A stretch of 64,000 nucleotides of DNA from an uncultured Clostridia bacterium (lineage in GTDB: Bacteria; Bacillota; Clostridia; Christensenellales; CAG-138), in contig CAMKES010000003.1 of the NCBI GenBank assembly GCA_946411635.1, positions 92,112 to 156,111 on the forward strand, in the 5' to 3' direction. Under the pieces are notes generated by a model. It did no database searches and had not been told where the DNA came from. It worked only from the letters and a program-made list of their open reading frames with translations. The position numbers and the translations under genes were made by a program. Shown in pieces: positions 1 to 9,099 of the stretch. Numbering within the stretch: position 1 is the stretch's first letter; every line of letters starts with the position of its first letter.

Positions 1-1608
1 CTCCTCGACGGCGGGGTCGAGCGGTTCGAGACAGTCATAGAGCCGCAGAAGGTCGGTATAGCGCACGTTCGGACGCTTCAGAAGGTCGAAGAGCTTCGCA
101 CCGGAGGCGGGAACGCTCTCGCCGATCGATTCGAGATACACGCGCAGCGCGTCGCCCGGCGGCACGTGCGTGCCGAGCCGCTCCATCGCCCTTGCGATGC
201 CCTCCCGCTTGCGCTGCAGGACCGCATAGCGCTCGTCGGTGATCAGCCCCAGCCGCCTTGCGCGCTCGGTGAGCCGCAGATCGGCGTTGTCCTGCCTGAG
301 AAGCAGGCGGTATTCGCACCGGCTCGTCATCATGCGGTACGGCTCGGGCGTGCCCTTGGTGGCAAGATCGTCGACGAGCACGCCGGTGTACGCGTCGCTC
401 CGGCCGAGGAAGAACGGCTCCTCGCCCTTTACGAACAGCGCGGCGTTCACGCCGGCGTAAAAGCCCTGCGCGGCGGCCTCCTCATAGCCGCTCGAACCGT
501 TCACCTGACCCGCGGTGAACAGACCGGGGATCTCTTTGACCATCAGCGAGAGGTTCAGCACGTTCGGCACGAGGCAGTCGTATTCGATCGCGTAGCCGAG
601 CCGCATCACCTCGCAGTGCGTAAGACCCGGCATGGTGTGCAGCATGTCGACCTGCACGTCGGCGGGCAGCGAGGTGCTCATGCCCTGCACGTACATCTCC
701 TCGGTCGTGCGTCCCTCCGGCTCGATGAAGATCTGATGCCGGTCGTGGTCGGGGAAGCGCACGATCTTGTCCTCGATCGACGGGCAGTAGCGCGTGCCGG
801 TCGCGTGGATGCGGCCCGCGTACATCGGCGAGCGATCGAGGTTTCTGAGGATGATGTCGTGCGTCTGCTGATTCGTATAGGTAAGATAACACGGGTCCTG
901 CTTTAGGTGCAGCCGCCCGTTCAAAAACGAGAACGCGGGCGTGGGCTCGTCGCCGCGCTGGATCTCCATTTCGTCGAGATCGAGAGAGCTTTTGCGCACG
1001 CGGGCGGGCGTGCCGGTCTTGAACCGCTGCAGCGGGATGCCGAGGGCTTTGAGCGCGTCGGACAGGCCTTCGCTGCGCATCATGCCGCAGGGACCGGAAA
1101 GGCGCGACCATTCGCCGATCAGGATCCGGCTCTTGAGATAGACGCCGCTGCACAGCACGACGGCGCGGCAGCCGTAAACGAAGCCCTCGTCGGTCTTCAC
1201 GCCGGAGACGCGCCCGTTTTCCGTCAGGATCTCCGTGACCTCGCCCTGCACGATCGTGAGGCGTTCCTGCGTTTCGAGGGCGCGCTTCATGCGCTCGTGA
1301 TAGCGGCGCTTGTCCATCTGCGCGCGCAGCGAGTGCACCGCGGGACCCTTCGAGGTGTTCAGCATGCGCATCTGGATCAGCGTGTCGTCCGCGGCAAGGC
1401 CCATTTCGCCGCCCATCGCGTCGACCTCGCGCACGAGGTGTCCCTTTCCGGTGCCGCCGATCGCGGGATTGCACGGCATCATGCCGATGCTGTCGAGGTT
1501 GAGCGTCAGAAGGAGCGTTTTGAGGCCCATGCGCGAACAGGCCAGCGCGGCTTCGATGCCCGCGTGCCCCGCGCCGATGACGATGACGGAAAAGTCCTGC
1601 CGCTCCAT
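1..1608 (-). CDS. mnmG: tRNA uridine-5-carboxymethylaminomethyl modification enzyme MnmG (3' end outside window)
   Basis: FAD-dependent partner of MnmE that modifies the wobble uridine (U34) of certain tRNAs in the cytosol. The first 536 codons are present; family members have about 630, so the C-terminal MnmE-binding region lies beyond base 1. The start at 1608 is preceded by an AAGGA ribosome site. Residues 12-17 form the FAD dinucleotide motif (GAGHAG). The stretch PCNPAIGGTGKGHLVRE at about 45-62 and GTRYCPSIEDK further on are GidA family signatures. It is transcribed leftward from its own promoter, divergently from the YhaM gene. No anomaly is visible in the part present. Confidence 0.96.
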   Translation of the reverse strand, partial: MERQDFSVIVIGAGHAGIEAALACSRMGLKTLLLTLNLDSIGMMPCNPAIGGTGKGHLVREVDAMGGEMGLAADDTLIQMRMLNTSKGPAVHSLRAQMDKRRYHERMKRALETQERLTIVQGEVTEILTENGRVSGVKTDEGFVYGCRAVVLCSGVYLKSRILIGEWSRLSGPCGMMRSEGLSDALKALGIPLQRFKTGTPARVRKSSLDLDEMEIQRGDEPTPAFSFLNGRLHLKQDPCYLTYTNQQTHDIILRNLDRSPMYAGRIHATGTRYCPSIEDKIVRFPDHDRHQIFIEPEGRTTEEMYVQGMSTSLPADVQVDMLHTMPGLTHCEVMRLGYAIEYDCLVPNVLNLSLMVKEIPGLFTAGQVNGSSGYEEAAAQGFYAGVNAALFVKGEEPFFLGRSDAYTGVLVDDLATKGTPEPYRMMTSRCEYRLLLRQDNADLRLTERARRLGLITDERYAVLQRKREGIARAMERLGTHVPPGDALRVYLESIGESVPASGAKLFDLLKRPNVRYTDLLRLYDCLEPLDPAVEE

Positions 1609-1640
1609 GTCCGGTTCCTTTCGTGTGGATTCGTGCGTTC

Positions 1641-1670
1641 AGTATACCATATTCGGGCGATTTTGTACAA
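1641..1670 (-). promoter_or_regulatory. sigma-A promoter of mnmG
   Basis: On the minus strand, TTGTAC (1670-1665), an 18-base spacer and TATACT (1646-1641), about 33 bases before the mnmG start. Confidence 0.6.
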
Positions 1671-1729
1671 CGGGTAGTGGAAATTTCCGCAAAACTCTGC
1701 TATACTGATACACACAGGAGGATCGGACT

Positions 1730-2674
1730 ATGGGTAAAATGCGATTGATCAGGGACGCCTACGGCACGACCGAGGGGTTCTGCCTCGTAAAGAGCGCGGC
1801 TGTGCGCACCGACGTGAAGGGAACGGAGTACCTCGACATGGTGCTTGCCGATTCCGAGGGCGAGTGCGTTGCGAAGCTTTGGAACTATTCGCGCATCACG
1901 CACGGCGAGTACGACGCGAACGACGTCGTCAAGGTGCGCGGCGCGGTGCAGGTGTGGAAGGACACCGAGCAGTTCAAGATCGACCGGATCCGCAAGGCGA
2001 CGGAGGACGACGACGTGGATCTGTCCGGGATCATCCCGACCGCGCCGTTCGATCCGCAGGCGATGTACGACGAGCTGTACGAGACCGCCGGGAAGTTCGC
2101 CGACGAGGATCTCAGGCGCATCGTGCAGTATCTGCTCCGCGAAAACCGCGAACAGCTTCTGATCTATCCCGCGGGCGTCAAGCTCCACCACGCCACGCGC
2201 GGCGGGCTTCTGCATCACACCTGCGCGGTGCTGCATCTCGCGCAGCAGATCGCCGCGCTGTATCCGGACCTGCATAAGGACCTGCTCTTTGCGGGCGCGA
2301 TCCTGCACGACATCGGCAAGCTCCGCGAGCTCGACGCGGACACGCTCGGCATCGCGGGCGCGTACACGAACGAGGGACAGCTTCTGGGTCATATCAACGT
2401 CGGCATGGCGATGGTCGCCGCCGCGGCGGAGATCACAATGATCGCGCCGCGGACCGCGATGCTTCTGGAGCATATGATCCTGTCGCATCACGGCAAGCCG
2501 GAGTTCGGCAGTCCGCGGCTTCCGATGTTCCCGGAGGCGGAGGTGCTTTCCGTCTGCGACCTTCTGGACAGCAAGCTGTACGAAATGGACGCCGCGCTGG
2601 ACGGCGTGGCGAAGGACGGCTTTTCCGAGCGGCAGTGGGCGCTCGACAACCGCCAGCTTTACCGGATCGACTGA
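1730..2674 (+). CDS. yhaM: YhaM-family 3'-5' exoribonuclease
   Basis: Predicted 314-residue cytosolic nuclease, the usual length of the Gram-positive YhaM family, which trims RNA (and DNA) from the 3' end. An N-terminal OB-fold-like region (about 10-95, ending in a WKD-EQFKIDRIR segment) precedes an HD domain: HHATRGGLLHH near 152 and ILHDIGK with the H193-D194 pair carry the metal ligands, and further histidines lie at about 225-260. An AGGAGG ribosome site lies 8 bases before the ATG. A TATACT box at 1701-1706 is a likely -10 element, but no good -35 is seen. A strong terminator follows, so it is probably monocistronic. Family assignment is firm; substrate is inferred. Confidence 0.9.
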   Translation: MGKMRLIRDAYGTTEGFCLVKSAAVRTDVKGTEYLDMVLADSEGECVAKLWNYSRITHGEYDANDVVKVRGAVQVWKDTEQFKIDRIRKATEDDDVDLSGIIPTAPFDPQAMYDELYETAGKFADEDLRRIVQYLLRENREQLLIYPAGVKLHHATRGGLLHHTCAVLHLAQQIAALYPDLHKDLLFAGAILHDIGKLRELDADTLGIAGAYTNEGQLLGHINVGMAMVAAAAEITMIAPRTAMLLEHMILSHHGKPEFGSPRLPMFPEAEVLSVCDLLDSKLYEMDAALDGVAKDGFSERQWALDNRQLYRID

Positions 2675-2699
2675 GCGGACGGGAGCATCCCGCCGATGA

Positions 2700-2732
2700 A
2701 AAAAAGGACGCGGAACATCCGTGTCCTTTTTT
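2700..2732. terminator. bidirectional intrinsic terminator
   Basis: A nine-base stem (2706-2714 with 2718-2726, loop ACA) has an A run before and a T run after it. It can end both the YhaM gene and the convergent metal transporter. Confidence 0.85.
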
Positions 2733-2745
2733 GTTTGCAAAGCGG

Positions 2746-3885
2746 TCAGTCCGCGACGTCGACGTCCGGCACGATCAGGATCTCGTAGTCCGGATACAGA
2801 GCGCGGATCTCGGCATGCAGCGATTCGAGCGCTTCCTTCCGGTCGGCGTCGAAGCTCATGACGACGTCGAACCGCGCCGTTTTCCGTTCCGTGTCCGCAT
2901 AGAAGCCGTGCATCTGGAGCGCCCATTCGTGCGACAGGACCGCCTCCCGGATCCGGTCCCGCATCTGCGCCGCTTCGTCGTCCGTCGTGTTGTGGGAATA
3001 CACGCCGATGCCGGTGAGAATGACGCCGGTTTTGCGGAAGACGTCGTTCTGGATGCGCCGCGTGATGCGGTCGACGTCGTCCACGGTCAGCGTGTCCGGA
3101 AGCTCGACGTGCACGGAGCCGTAGTTTTTGTTCGGTCCGTAATTGAACAGCGTCACGTCGTACGCGCCGAGAACGGATTCCTCCTCGCAGATGATCCGCT
3201 TCAGTTCCTTCACGGACTCCGCGTCCTCGCGCCTGCCGATGATGTCGTTCAGCGTTTCGATCAGCATCTCGATGCCCGCCTTGATAATGAATCCCGCGAT
3301 CACGACGCCGACGTAGGCTTCGAGCGACACGCCCCAGATCAGATACACGATCGCCGAGGCGAGCACCGAAGCGGACAGGACCGCGTCGAACATCGCGTCC
3401 GAGCCGGAGGCGACGAGCGCGCCGGAGTTGACTTTTTTGCCCTGCTTTTTCACGTACAGACCGAGGACCAGCTTGACGGCGATCGCCACGGAAATGATGA
3501 CGAGCGTGACCGTGCCGTAGTCCGCGGCTTCCGGATGAATGATCTTTTTGACCGATTCCACCAGCGACGTGATGCCGGCGTACAGCACCAGCGCCGCGAC
3601 GATCATGGAACTCAGATATTCGATTCTGCCGTAGCCAAGCGGATGCTTTTTGTCCGGCTGTTTTGCGCCGAGCTTCGCGCCGATGATCGTGACGACGCTG
3701 GAAAGCGCGTCGGACAGGTTGTTGACCGCGTCCAGAATGATCGCGATCGAGTTGGACATCAGCCCGACGAACGCCTTGAATCCGACGAGCAGCACGTTCG
3801 TCAGGATGCCGACGATGCTGGTCCGGACGATGGTTTTCTCCCGGTTTGCCGTGAGGACGGCGATATCGCTGTTTTCTTTCTGCAT
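2746..3885 (-). CDS. cation diffusion facilitator (CDF) family metal efflux transporter
   Basis: Predicted 379-residue membrane transporter exchanging divalent metal (Zn, Mn, Fe or Co type) for protons. About six hydrophobic segments fill the first 220 residues. The segment IILDAVNNLSDALSS carries the paired aspartates of the CDF metal site, and a second Asp-containing site (GSDAMFDAVLS) sits in a later helix. The C-terminal 150 residues are the cytosolic CDF regulatory domain with extra length. The ATG at 3885 is chosen because GAGGG precedes it. The in-frame ATG at 3918 lies inside a TATAAT -10 box (3922-3917), so it cannot be in the transcript. The metal cannot be read from sequence. Confidence 0.9.
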   Translation of the reverse strand: MQKENSDIAVLTANREKTIVRTSIVGILTNVLLVGFKAFVGLMSNSIAIILDAVNNLSDALSSVVTIIGAKLGAKQPDKKHPLGYGRIEYLSSMIVAALVLYAGITSLVESVKKIIHPEAADYGTVTLVIISVAIAVKLVLGLYVKKQGKKVNSGALVASGSDAMFDAVLSASVLASAIVYLIWGVSLEAYVGVVIAGFIIKAGIEMLIETLNDIIGRREDAESVKELKRIICEEESVLGAYDVTLFNYGPNKNYGSVHVELPDTLTVDDVDRITRRIQNDVFRKTGVILTGIGVYSHNTTDDEAAQMRDRIREAVLSHEWALQMHGFYADTERKTARFDVVMSFDADRKEALESLHAEIRALYPDYEILIVPDVDVAD

Positions 3886-3967
3886 GATTTTCCCTCTGCG
3901 AAAACGGATTTGATTCATTATAGCACGTTTTTCCGGACCGCGCCAGCGGGAATGCGGGTCCGTGCCG

Positions 3968-3996
3968 TAAAAAAGAAAAGGCGGAGTCCGCCTTTT
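3968..3996 (-). terminator. terminator of the NlpC/P60 gene
   Basis: Nine-base stem (3976-3984 with 3988-3996, three-base loop) followed on the minus strand by a T-rich run. Confidence 0.8.
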
Positions 3997-4033
3997 CCCG
4001 TGTTCGGATGTTTCGCTGCGGCCCGAAGAGCCG

Positions 4034-5728
4034 TCAATCCCAGATGCGGTAGGCCATCAGGAAGTGATCCTTCCAGTACTTGCTCGACAGGATCGAGTTC
4101 GTGATGCGCACCTTGCCCTTCGACGAGGACGCGTCGATCATGCTGCCGCCGCCGAGATAGATGCCGACGTGGCCCTTGGCCATCGACGTGCCCTTGAACA
4201 CCATGACGTCGCCGCGCTTGATGTCGCTCATGGACGTGATGCGCTTGTACTTCGTGCAGCTGCGCCACGCGATGCTCGTCATGTAGCTCTGCTTGACGCC
4301 CGCCTGGTTCAGACACCAGTACACGAAGCCGGAGCAGTCGAACTTGTTCGGTCCCTTCGCGCCGCGCACGTACTTGCAGCCGAGCTTGGATTCCGCGATC
4401 TTGATGAACGCTTCCTTGCCCTTGCCGTAGTTGATCGTGCTGCCGCCGCTGCCGGAATCGCCGTCGTCGGGATTCTTGGTCGGCTTCGGGGTCGTGCCGG
4501 GCTTCGGCGTGGGCGTCGGCTTCGTCGGTTTTCTGGTGGGCTTCGGGGTGGAGGGCTTCGGCGTCGCCGGCGCCTGCTTCGCGTCGTCGCTCAGAAGCTT
4601 GACCATCGTTTCGTAATCGACCGTGCCGGTCGTCTGCAGCTTGTTGCGCTTCTGGAAGGACTGCACCGCCGCCTTGGTCTTTTCCCCGTAGTAGCCGGTG
4701 ACCTGCCGGTCGCTCAGGTATCCGTACCGCGCGAGGCGGTCCTGGATGCGCTGTACGTCCGCGCCCTCCGCGCCTTCGGCAAAGACGAACGCATCGGCCT
4801 CGCCGCTCTTCAGAAGATCGATGGTGGACTTGCCCAGACACCCGTCCACGACAAGACCGTTCTCCTCCTGGAAGCGGCGCACGGCGCTCTGCGTCATCTT
4901 GCCGAACGCGCCGTCCGGCGCATAGGTCAGATAGCCGAGCCGGAACAGGATCTCCTGGCACGCCAGGATCTCCTCGCTCCTGTCGCCGATCGCGTAGAAA
5001 TTGGAAACCGGATCGTCGCCGAGCAGCACTTCGTACGCGGCGTTGTCGATGATCACGCCGGCGGGGAGCGCGTTCTTTTCGCGGAACCGCGCGACCGCCT
5101 TTTCGGTCTCCTCGTCGTATTCGCCGAACGGCGTTCCGTCGAGGTAGCCGAGCTCGATCAGACGTTCCTTTGCGATCTCCACGTCGTCGCCGTTCGAACC
5201 GCGCACCATCGCGTAGGTCAGCGCGTCGTCGGAGAACAGTTTTTCAAAGGTTTCCTTGTCGCAGATGCCGTTCGCGTGCAGACCGTTGCGCACCTGGAAC
5301 GCGCGGATCGCGTCTGCGGTACCGTCGGAATACTCGTCGTCCGGCTGCTCGAAGTCGAGGTAATCCAGCTCCATCAGCCGGATCTGGATGTCCAGCACGA
5401 TCGGCTCCTCGTCGCCGCTCATCAGCGCGTCGCCGTTCAGCGGGTGCCGCGACGGCGTGGGCGTGGGCTCCGGCGTGGGGGTGGGGGTCGGCGTCGGCGT
5501 CGGCGCAAGCGTCGGTCCGGGCGTGTCGAGCGCGGGATCCGGCGTCACGTCCGCCTGTTCCGGCGTCGGGGATTCCTCAAAGGTCACGTCGTCCGCGGGG
5601 ATCTCCGCGTCCGAGGGCACGTACGCCGTTGCGGCGCAGCCGAGCACGATGAACGCGGCGGCGACGCCGAGCAGGAGATATGCGATGCGCAGGCGGCGCT
5701 TCGATTTGTCGGGATGCGGACGTTCCAT
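4034..5728 (-). CDS. membrane-anchored NlpC/P60 cell-wall hydrolase with four peptidoglycan-binding repeats
   Basis: A 564-residue exported protein. A short basic N-terminus is followed by one hydrophobic segment (about 15-37), which acts as anchor or uncleaved signal. A Thr/Pro linker (52-95) follows, then four PG_binding_1-type repeats (about 108-166, 180-237, 250-308, 323-380), a second Pro/Lys/Thr linker (388-420) and a C-terminal NlpC/P60 domain (438-562). The catalytic residues are visible: Cys465 in DCSG, His520 in GHVGIY and the third polar residue Asp532. It is likely to cut gamma-D-glutamyl-diamino-acid bonds in stem peptides during wall remodelling; bond specificity is inferred. 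The start at 5728 has AAGGAG seven bases upstream. It is a single-gene unit with its own terminator. Confidence 0.93.
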   Translation of the reverse strand: MERPHPDKSKRRLRIAYLLLGVAAAFIVLGCAATAYVPSDAEIPADDVTFEESPTPEQADVTPDPALDTPGPTLAPTPTPTPTPTPEPTPTPSRHPLNGDALMSGDEEPIVLDIQIRLMELDYLDFEQPDDEYSDGTADAIRAFQVRNGLHANGICDKETFEKLFSDDALTYAMVRGSNGDDVEIAKERLIELGYLDGTPFGEYDEETEKAVARFREKNALPAGVIIDNAAYEVLLGDDPVSNFYAIGDRSEEILACQEILFRLGYLTYAPDGAFGKMTQSAVRRFQEENGLVVDGCLGKSTIDLLKSGEADAFVFAEGAEGADVQRIQDRLARYGYLSDRQVTGYYGEKTKAAVQSFQKRNKLQTTGTVDYETMVKLLSDDAKQAPATPKPSTPKPTRKPTKPTPTPKPGTTPKPTKNPDDGDSGSGGSTINYGKGKEAFIKIAESKLGCKYVRGAKGPNKFDCSGFVYWCLNQAGVKQSYMTSIAWRSCTKYKRITSMSDIKRGDVMVFKGTSMAKGHVGIYLGGGSMIDASSSKGKVRITNSILSSKYWKDHFLMAYRIWD

Positions 5729-5849
5729 GGGAAACTCCTTATCGATATACTTGGAGATGGTATCAGTATAAACCCGAAATACAAGAGATTTGTGCTTTTT
5801 CTTTGAACAAAACGCAACAGAACTGTAAAAAAAGCATGAATGCGCGCAC

Positions 5850-5878
5850 AAAAAACGCGCCCGCGGAGAGCGGGCGCG
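5850..5878 (-). terminator. terminator of the AEC / alanyl-tRNA editing operon
   Basis: GC-rich eight-base stem (5857-5864 with 5870-5877) followed on the minus strand by six T. Confidence 0.85.
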
Positions 5879-5893
5879 GCCGGATTTCGCCGG

Positions 5894-7099
5894 TTATTCG
5901 TGCAGCAGCACGTTCCGGAAATAGGTCCGAAGCCCCTCGACGGTCTCGCCGATCCCGGACGGCGTCCTTGCGCTGCCCTGCGCGAGCGTGCCTCTGCCGC
6001 CGCCGTTTCCGGAAAGCGCCGTATTCACCGCGCCGATCAGAAGCCCCATGTCGGTCTTCAGACCGTTCGACGCGAGCAGATACGACGTGCGTTCGCCCGT
6101 GACGGAGAACAGGACCGTCAGCGCCTTGCCCTGCATCGTCGCGCCCGCAAGGTTTCTGAGCCGCTTCGGGTCGACGCTTTCGAGGACCTTCACGATCAGC
6201 TTTTTGCCCTTCACGTCCTCGGCTTCGGCGATCAGCGATTTCGCAAGGTACTCGTCCAGCGCGGCGTACGCCTGGCGAAGCTCCCGCTTCGCGGCGGAAA
6301 GCTCGTCGCCCTGCCGGATCACCGCGGTCTCCGCCTGTTCGCGCGACGTCGAGAACCGCAGCGCGATCGCGCTCACCGTGTTCTGCATCGCCTGCGCGTG
6401 AGAGAGCGCCCGCATGCCGCACAGGAACGTGCAGCGCGTGCCGCCCTTATAGGGGATCGCCTCGACGATCTTGAGCTGTCCGATCTCGCCGGTCCGTCTG
6501 ACGTGCGGCGCGCAGCAGGTGCACGCGTCGCTGCCCTCGATCGTGACGATGCGGATCGGGGCGGTCAGCCCCTCCGCGTGCTTGCGCAGCGGAATGCCCT
6601 CGAGGTCCTTTTCGCTCTCGTAGATCGTCGCCGTGACCCGCGCGTTTTCGGCGGCGAGCCGGTTTGCAAGCGTTTCGATCTCCGCGATCCCGTCGTGTCC
6701 GACCGGCTTGTCGAGGTCCAGCGTCGCATAGGTCAGCGCGCAGTGGAAGCCCACGTTCTGCGCGCCGAACAGCTTCCACGCGCAGTACGAGAGCAGATGC
6801 TCGCCCGTATGCTGCTGCATGATGTCGAAGCGCCGCGCAAAATCGATCTCGCCGTGCACCGCGTCCCCGACGGCAAACGCGCGGTCCGCAAGATGCCAAA
6901 GCCGCTCGCCCTGCTCGTTCACGTCCGTGATCTTCGCGCCGGACAGCGTGCCGACGTCGCAGGGCTGGCCGCCCTTGTTCGGAAAGAACGCGCTTCTGTC
7001 GAGCTCGACGAGATACCCGTCCTTCGTTGGTTCGCAGGCGATGACGACCGCGTCGAACGCGGCGGTCATGCTGTCTTCCAGATACAGTCGTTCGGTCAT
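5894..7099 (-). CDS. AlaX-type alanyl-tRNA editing protein (long form with DHHA1 domain)
   Basis: Predicted 401-residue free-standing editing hydrolase that deacylates mischarged Ser- or Gly-tRNA(Ala) in the cytosol. An N-terminal beta-barrel-like region (1-90) is followed by the AlaRS second-additional domain with zinc ligands H97-x3-H101 (QQHTGEHLL) and C195-x3-H199 (CCAPH). The C-terminus (about 300-395) contains the Gly-rich DHHA1 segment GNGGGRGTLAQG. The start at 7099 overlaps the stop of the upstream transporter gene as ATGA, so the two are translationally coupled. Pairing with a transporter is not a known functional link. The reading frame stays open upstream through the transporter gene, but that is only a GC-rich shadow. 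Confidence 0.92.
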   Translation of the reverse strand: MTERLYLEDSMTAAFDAVVIACEPTKDGYLVELDRSAFFPNKGGQPCDVGTLSGAKITDVNEQGERLWHLADRAFAVGDAVHGEIDFARRFDIMQQHTGEHLLSYCAWKLFGAQNVGFHCALTYATLDLDKPVGHDGIAEIETLANRLAAENARVTATIYESEKDLEGIPLRKHAEGLTAPIRIVTIEGSDACTCCAPHVRRTGEIGQLKIVEAIPYKGGTRCTFLCGMRALSHAQAMQNTVSAIALRFSTSREQAETAVIRQGDELSAAKRELRQAYAALDEYLAKSLIAEAEDVKGKKLIVKVLESVDPKRLRNLAGATMQGKALTVLFSVTGERTSYLLASNGLKTDMGLLIGAVNTALSGNGGGRGTLAQGSARTPSGIGETVEGLRTYFRNVLLHE

Positions 7100-8028
7100 T
7101 TTGTCAGAATCTCCCCGAAGAAAGTCAGATATACGAACACGGTCAGAAGCGAAAGCACGGTCGTGACCGCAATGAGCTCGCCCGAAAGCTTCACGTCGCC
7201 GCCGAGCTCGCTCGCCATCGGCAGGCACGACATCGCGGTCGGCGCGGCGAACACGATGAAGAGCGACGCAAGCTCGGGTCCCCGAAGCCCCCCGACGAAG
7301 TACGCGAGCGTACATACCGCGGCGGGGAAGACGACGAGCTTCACGGCGCCGATGACCGTCACGAGCTTCCAGTCCTCCCGGAGCGAGCGGAACGACAGCA
7401 CGCCGCCGAGCACCAGAAAGCCCAGAGGCGTACACATGCTCTTGAAATATTCGATCGGCTTCAGAATGACGTACGGAAGCTGCAGACCCGAAAACCGCAC
7501 GATCAGCGCCAGCACGCCGCCGATGAGGATCGGGTTTTTGATCGTGTTCAGCAGGACCCGTCCGATCTTGACCCTGCCGCCGCGGTTCAGCTCGTAGCAG
7601 AGCACGCCGGTCACGCCGAACAGCGTCGCCGAGATGACGAGCGTAAACGCCATCGTGTCGGTGTGTCCCGGGATCAGCGCCGACGCGACCGCAAGGCCGA
7701 AGATGCCGTCGTTGCTGCGATACGCCGCCTGCGCGAGCGTGCCGCGTTTTGCGGGATCCTTGGTCAGCGCGCGGGCAAGCAGCAGCGAGAGCACGAAGGC
7801 GACGAGCACACTTCCCATGACCCAGAGCGCGTACTGCCAGCGCGCGGTCTCCCTGCCGGTGACGACGGCGTGGAAAACGAGCGTCGGGATGCCGATATAG
7901 AATACGATGCGGTTGATCACGCGGAACGCGTCCTCCGAGACGAGCCCGACCCGCCGGATGAGGATGCCGGTCGCCATCAGAAGCACGAGCGGCATGACGA
8001 TCTCGAATGATGTCCAAAACTGTTCCAT
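7096..8028 (-). CDS. AEC-family (auxin efflux carrier-like) transporter
   Basis: Predicted 310-residue inner-membrane carrier with about ten hydrophobic segments in two halves, as in the AEC/BART family, which includes bacterial malate, malonate and other organic-acid carriers. The start at 8028 is chosen because the promoter's -10 box (8041-8036) lies only seven bases upstream. Any earlier start would be outside the transcript, and the mRNA appears to begin at or next to the ATG (leaderless). It overlaps the alanyl-tRNA editing gene by four bases. It is divergent from carbamate kinase. The substrate cannot be read from sequence. Confidence 0.88.
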   Translation of the reverse strand: MEQFWTSFEIVMPLVLLMATGILIRRVGLVSEDAFRVINRIVFYIGIPTLVFHAVVTGRETARWQYALWVMGSVLVAFVLSLLLARALTKDPAKRGTLAQAAYRSNDGIFGLAVASALIPGHTDTMAFTLVISATLFGVTGVLCYELNRGGRVKIGRVLLNTIKNPILIGGVLALIVRFSGLQLPYVILKPIEYFKSMCTPLGFLVLGGVLSFRSLREDWKLVTVIGAVKLVVFPAAVCTLAYFVGGLRGPELASLFIVFAAPTAMSCLPMASELGGDVKLSGELIAVTTVLSLLTVFVYLTFFGEILTK

Positions 8029-8035
8029 ACCCGAT

Positions 8036-8064
8036 ATTGTACCGTATCCGCGCGCGGATTGCAA
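8036..8064 (-). promoter_or_regulatory. promoter giving a probable leaderless transcript
   Basis: Minus strand TTGCAA (8064-8059), 17-base spacer, TACAAT (8041-8036). The expected start site falls within a base or two of the ATG at 8028. Confidence 0.75.
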
Positions 8065-8086
8065 CGATATATTCCGCCCGTTTTCG

Positions 8087-8115
8087 TTGACAAGACGCGC
8101 GGCGGACTCTATAAT
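8087..8115 (+). promoter_or_regulatory. perfect-consensus promoter of carbamate kinase
   Basis: TTGACA (8087-8092), 17-base spacer, TATAAT (8110-8115): a full match to the sigma-A consensus, implying strong constitutive expression. Confidence 0.9.
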
Positions 8116-8160
8116 GATTGCGGTAAATCACGTGCAGCGCACGATCAGGAGGATTATGAA

Positions 8161-9087
8161 ATGAAGAAACTCGTCATCGCCCTCGGCGGCAACGCGCTGG
8201 GCAACACGCCGTACGAGCAGCTGAAGCTCGTCACCGAGACCGCGAAGCCTATCGTCGATCTCATCGAGGCGGGCAACCAGGTCGTCATCGCGCACGGCAA
8301 CGGTCCGCAGGTCGGCATGATCAATCTCGCGATGTCCACCGCGGCGAACGCCGGGGCGATCAAATCCGACATGCCGTTCCCCGAGTGCGGCGCGATGAGC
8401 CAGGGCTACATCGGCTACCATCTGCAGAACAGCATCCAGAACGAGCTCAAGGCGCGCGGCATCAAAAAGAACGTCGCGACCGTCGTCACGCAAGTGCTCG
8501 TCGACGAGAACGACCCGGCGTTTTCGCATCCCACCAAGCCGATCGGCGCGTTCTATTCCAAAGAGGAAGCGGACCGCATCGCGGCGGAGAAGGGCTACAC
8601 GATGATCGAGGACGCGGGCCGCGGCTACCGTCAGGTCGTGCCGAGCCCGAAGCCCGTCGACGTCGTGGAAAAGGACATGGTCAACACCCTGATCGACGCG
8701 GGTCACGTCGTCATCACCGTGGGCGGCGGCGGCATTCCGGTCATTGAAAAGGACGGAAAGCTCGTCGGCGTTCCCGCCGTCATCGACAAGGACTTCGCGT
8801 CCGCGAAGCTCGCCGAGCTCGTGCATGCCGACGCGCTCGTCATCCTCACCGCAGTCGACCGCGTTGCGATCAACTGGGGCAAGCCGGATCAGGAATCGCT
8901 CGAGCGCATGACCTGCGAGGAAGCGGAGCGCTACTGCAAAGAGGGGCACTTCGCGCCCGGCTCCATGCTGCCGAAGGTCCAGGCGGCCGTGAGCTTTGCG
9001 CGCACCGGCGGCGAAGCGATCATCGCGTCCCTCGAAAACGCGGCGGCGGCGCTGCGCGGCGAGAGCGGCACCAAGGTCACGAAATAA
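8161..9087 (+). CDS. arcC: carbamate kinase
   Basis: Cytosolic kinase of 308 residues (family about 310) that interconverts carbamoyl phosphate plus ADP with ATP, carbamate and hence ammonia and CO2. It normally ends arginine deiminase, agmatine or purine fermentation. Amino-acid-kinase motifs are clear: ALGGNALG at 6-13, AHGNGPQVG near 42-50 and a Gly-rich GGGGIPV segment near 190. No arcA, arcB or other pathway gene is in the window, so it stands alone. AGGAGG ends eight bases before the ATG. A two-codon frame (ATG AAA TGA, 8156-8164) overlaps the start. A consensus promoter and a terminator frame the gene. Confidence 0.95.
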   Translation: MKKLVIALGGNALGNTPYEQLKLVTETAKPIVDLIEAGNQVVIAHGNGPQVGMINLAMSTAANAGAIKSDMPFPECGAMSQGYIGYHLQNSIQNELKARGIKKNVATVVTQVLVDENDPAFSHPTKPIGAFYSKEEADRIAAEKGYTMIEDAGRGYRQVVPSPKPVDVVEKDMVNTLIDAGHVVITVGGGGIPVIEKDGKLVGVPAVIDKDFASAKLAELVHADALVILTAVDRVAINWGKPDQESLERMTCEEAERYCKEGHFAPGSMLPKVQAAVSFARTGGEAIIASLENAAAALRGESGTKVTK

Positions 9088-9099
9088 CCGTTTGCACGC

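Noticed and set aside
3886..3918. Upstream ATG (3918) for the CDF transporter
   Set aside because: It lies within the TATAAT -10 box, so it is not in the transcript; the ATG at 3885 has a ribosome site.
5729..5851. N-terminal extension of the NlpC/P60 protein to 5851
   Set aside because: The extra 41 residues are unlike the family and would precede the membrane segment; the ATG at 5728 has AAGGAG at good spacing.
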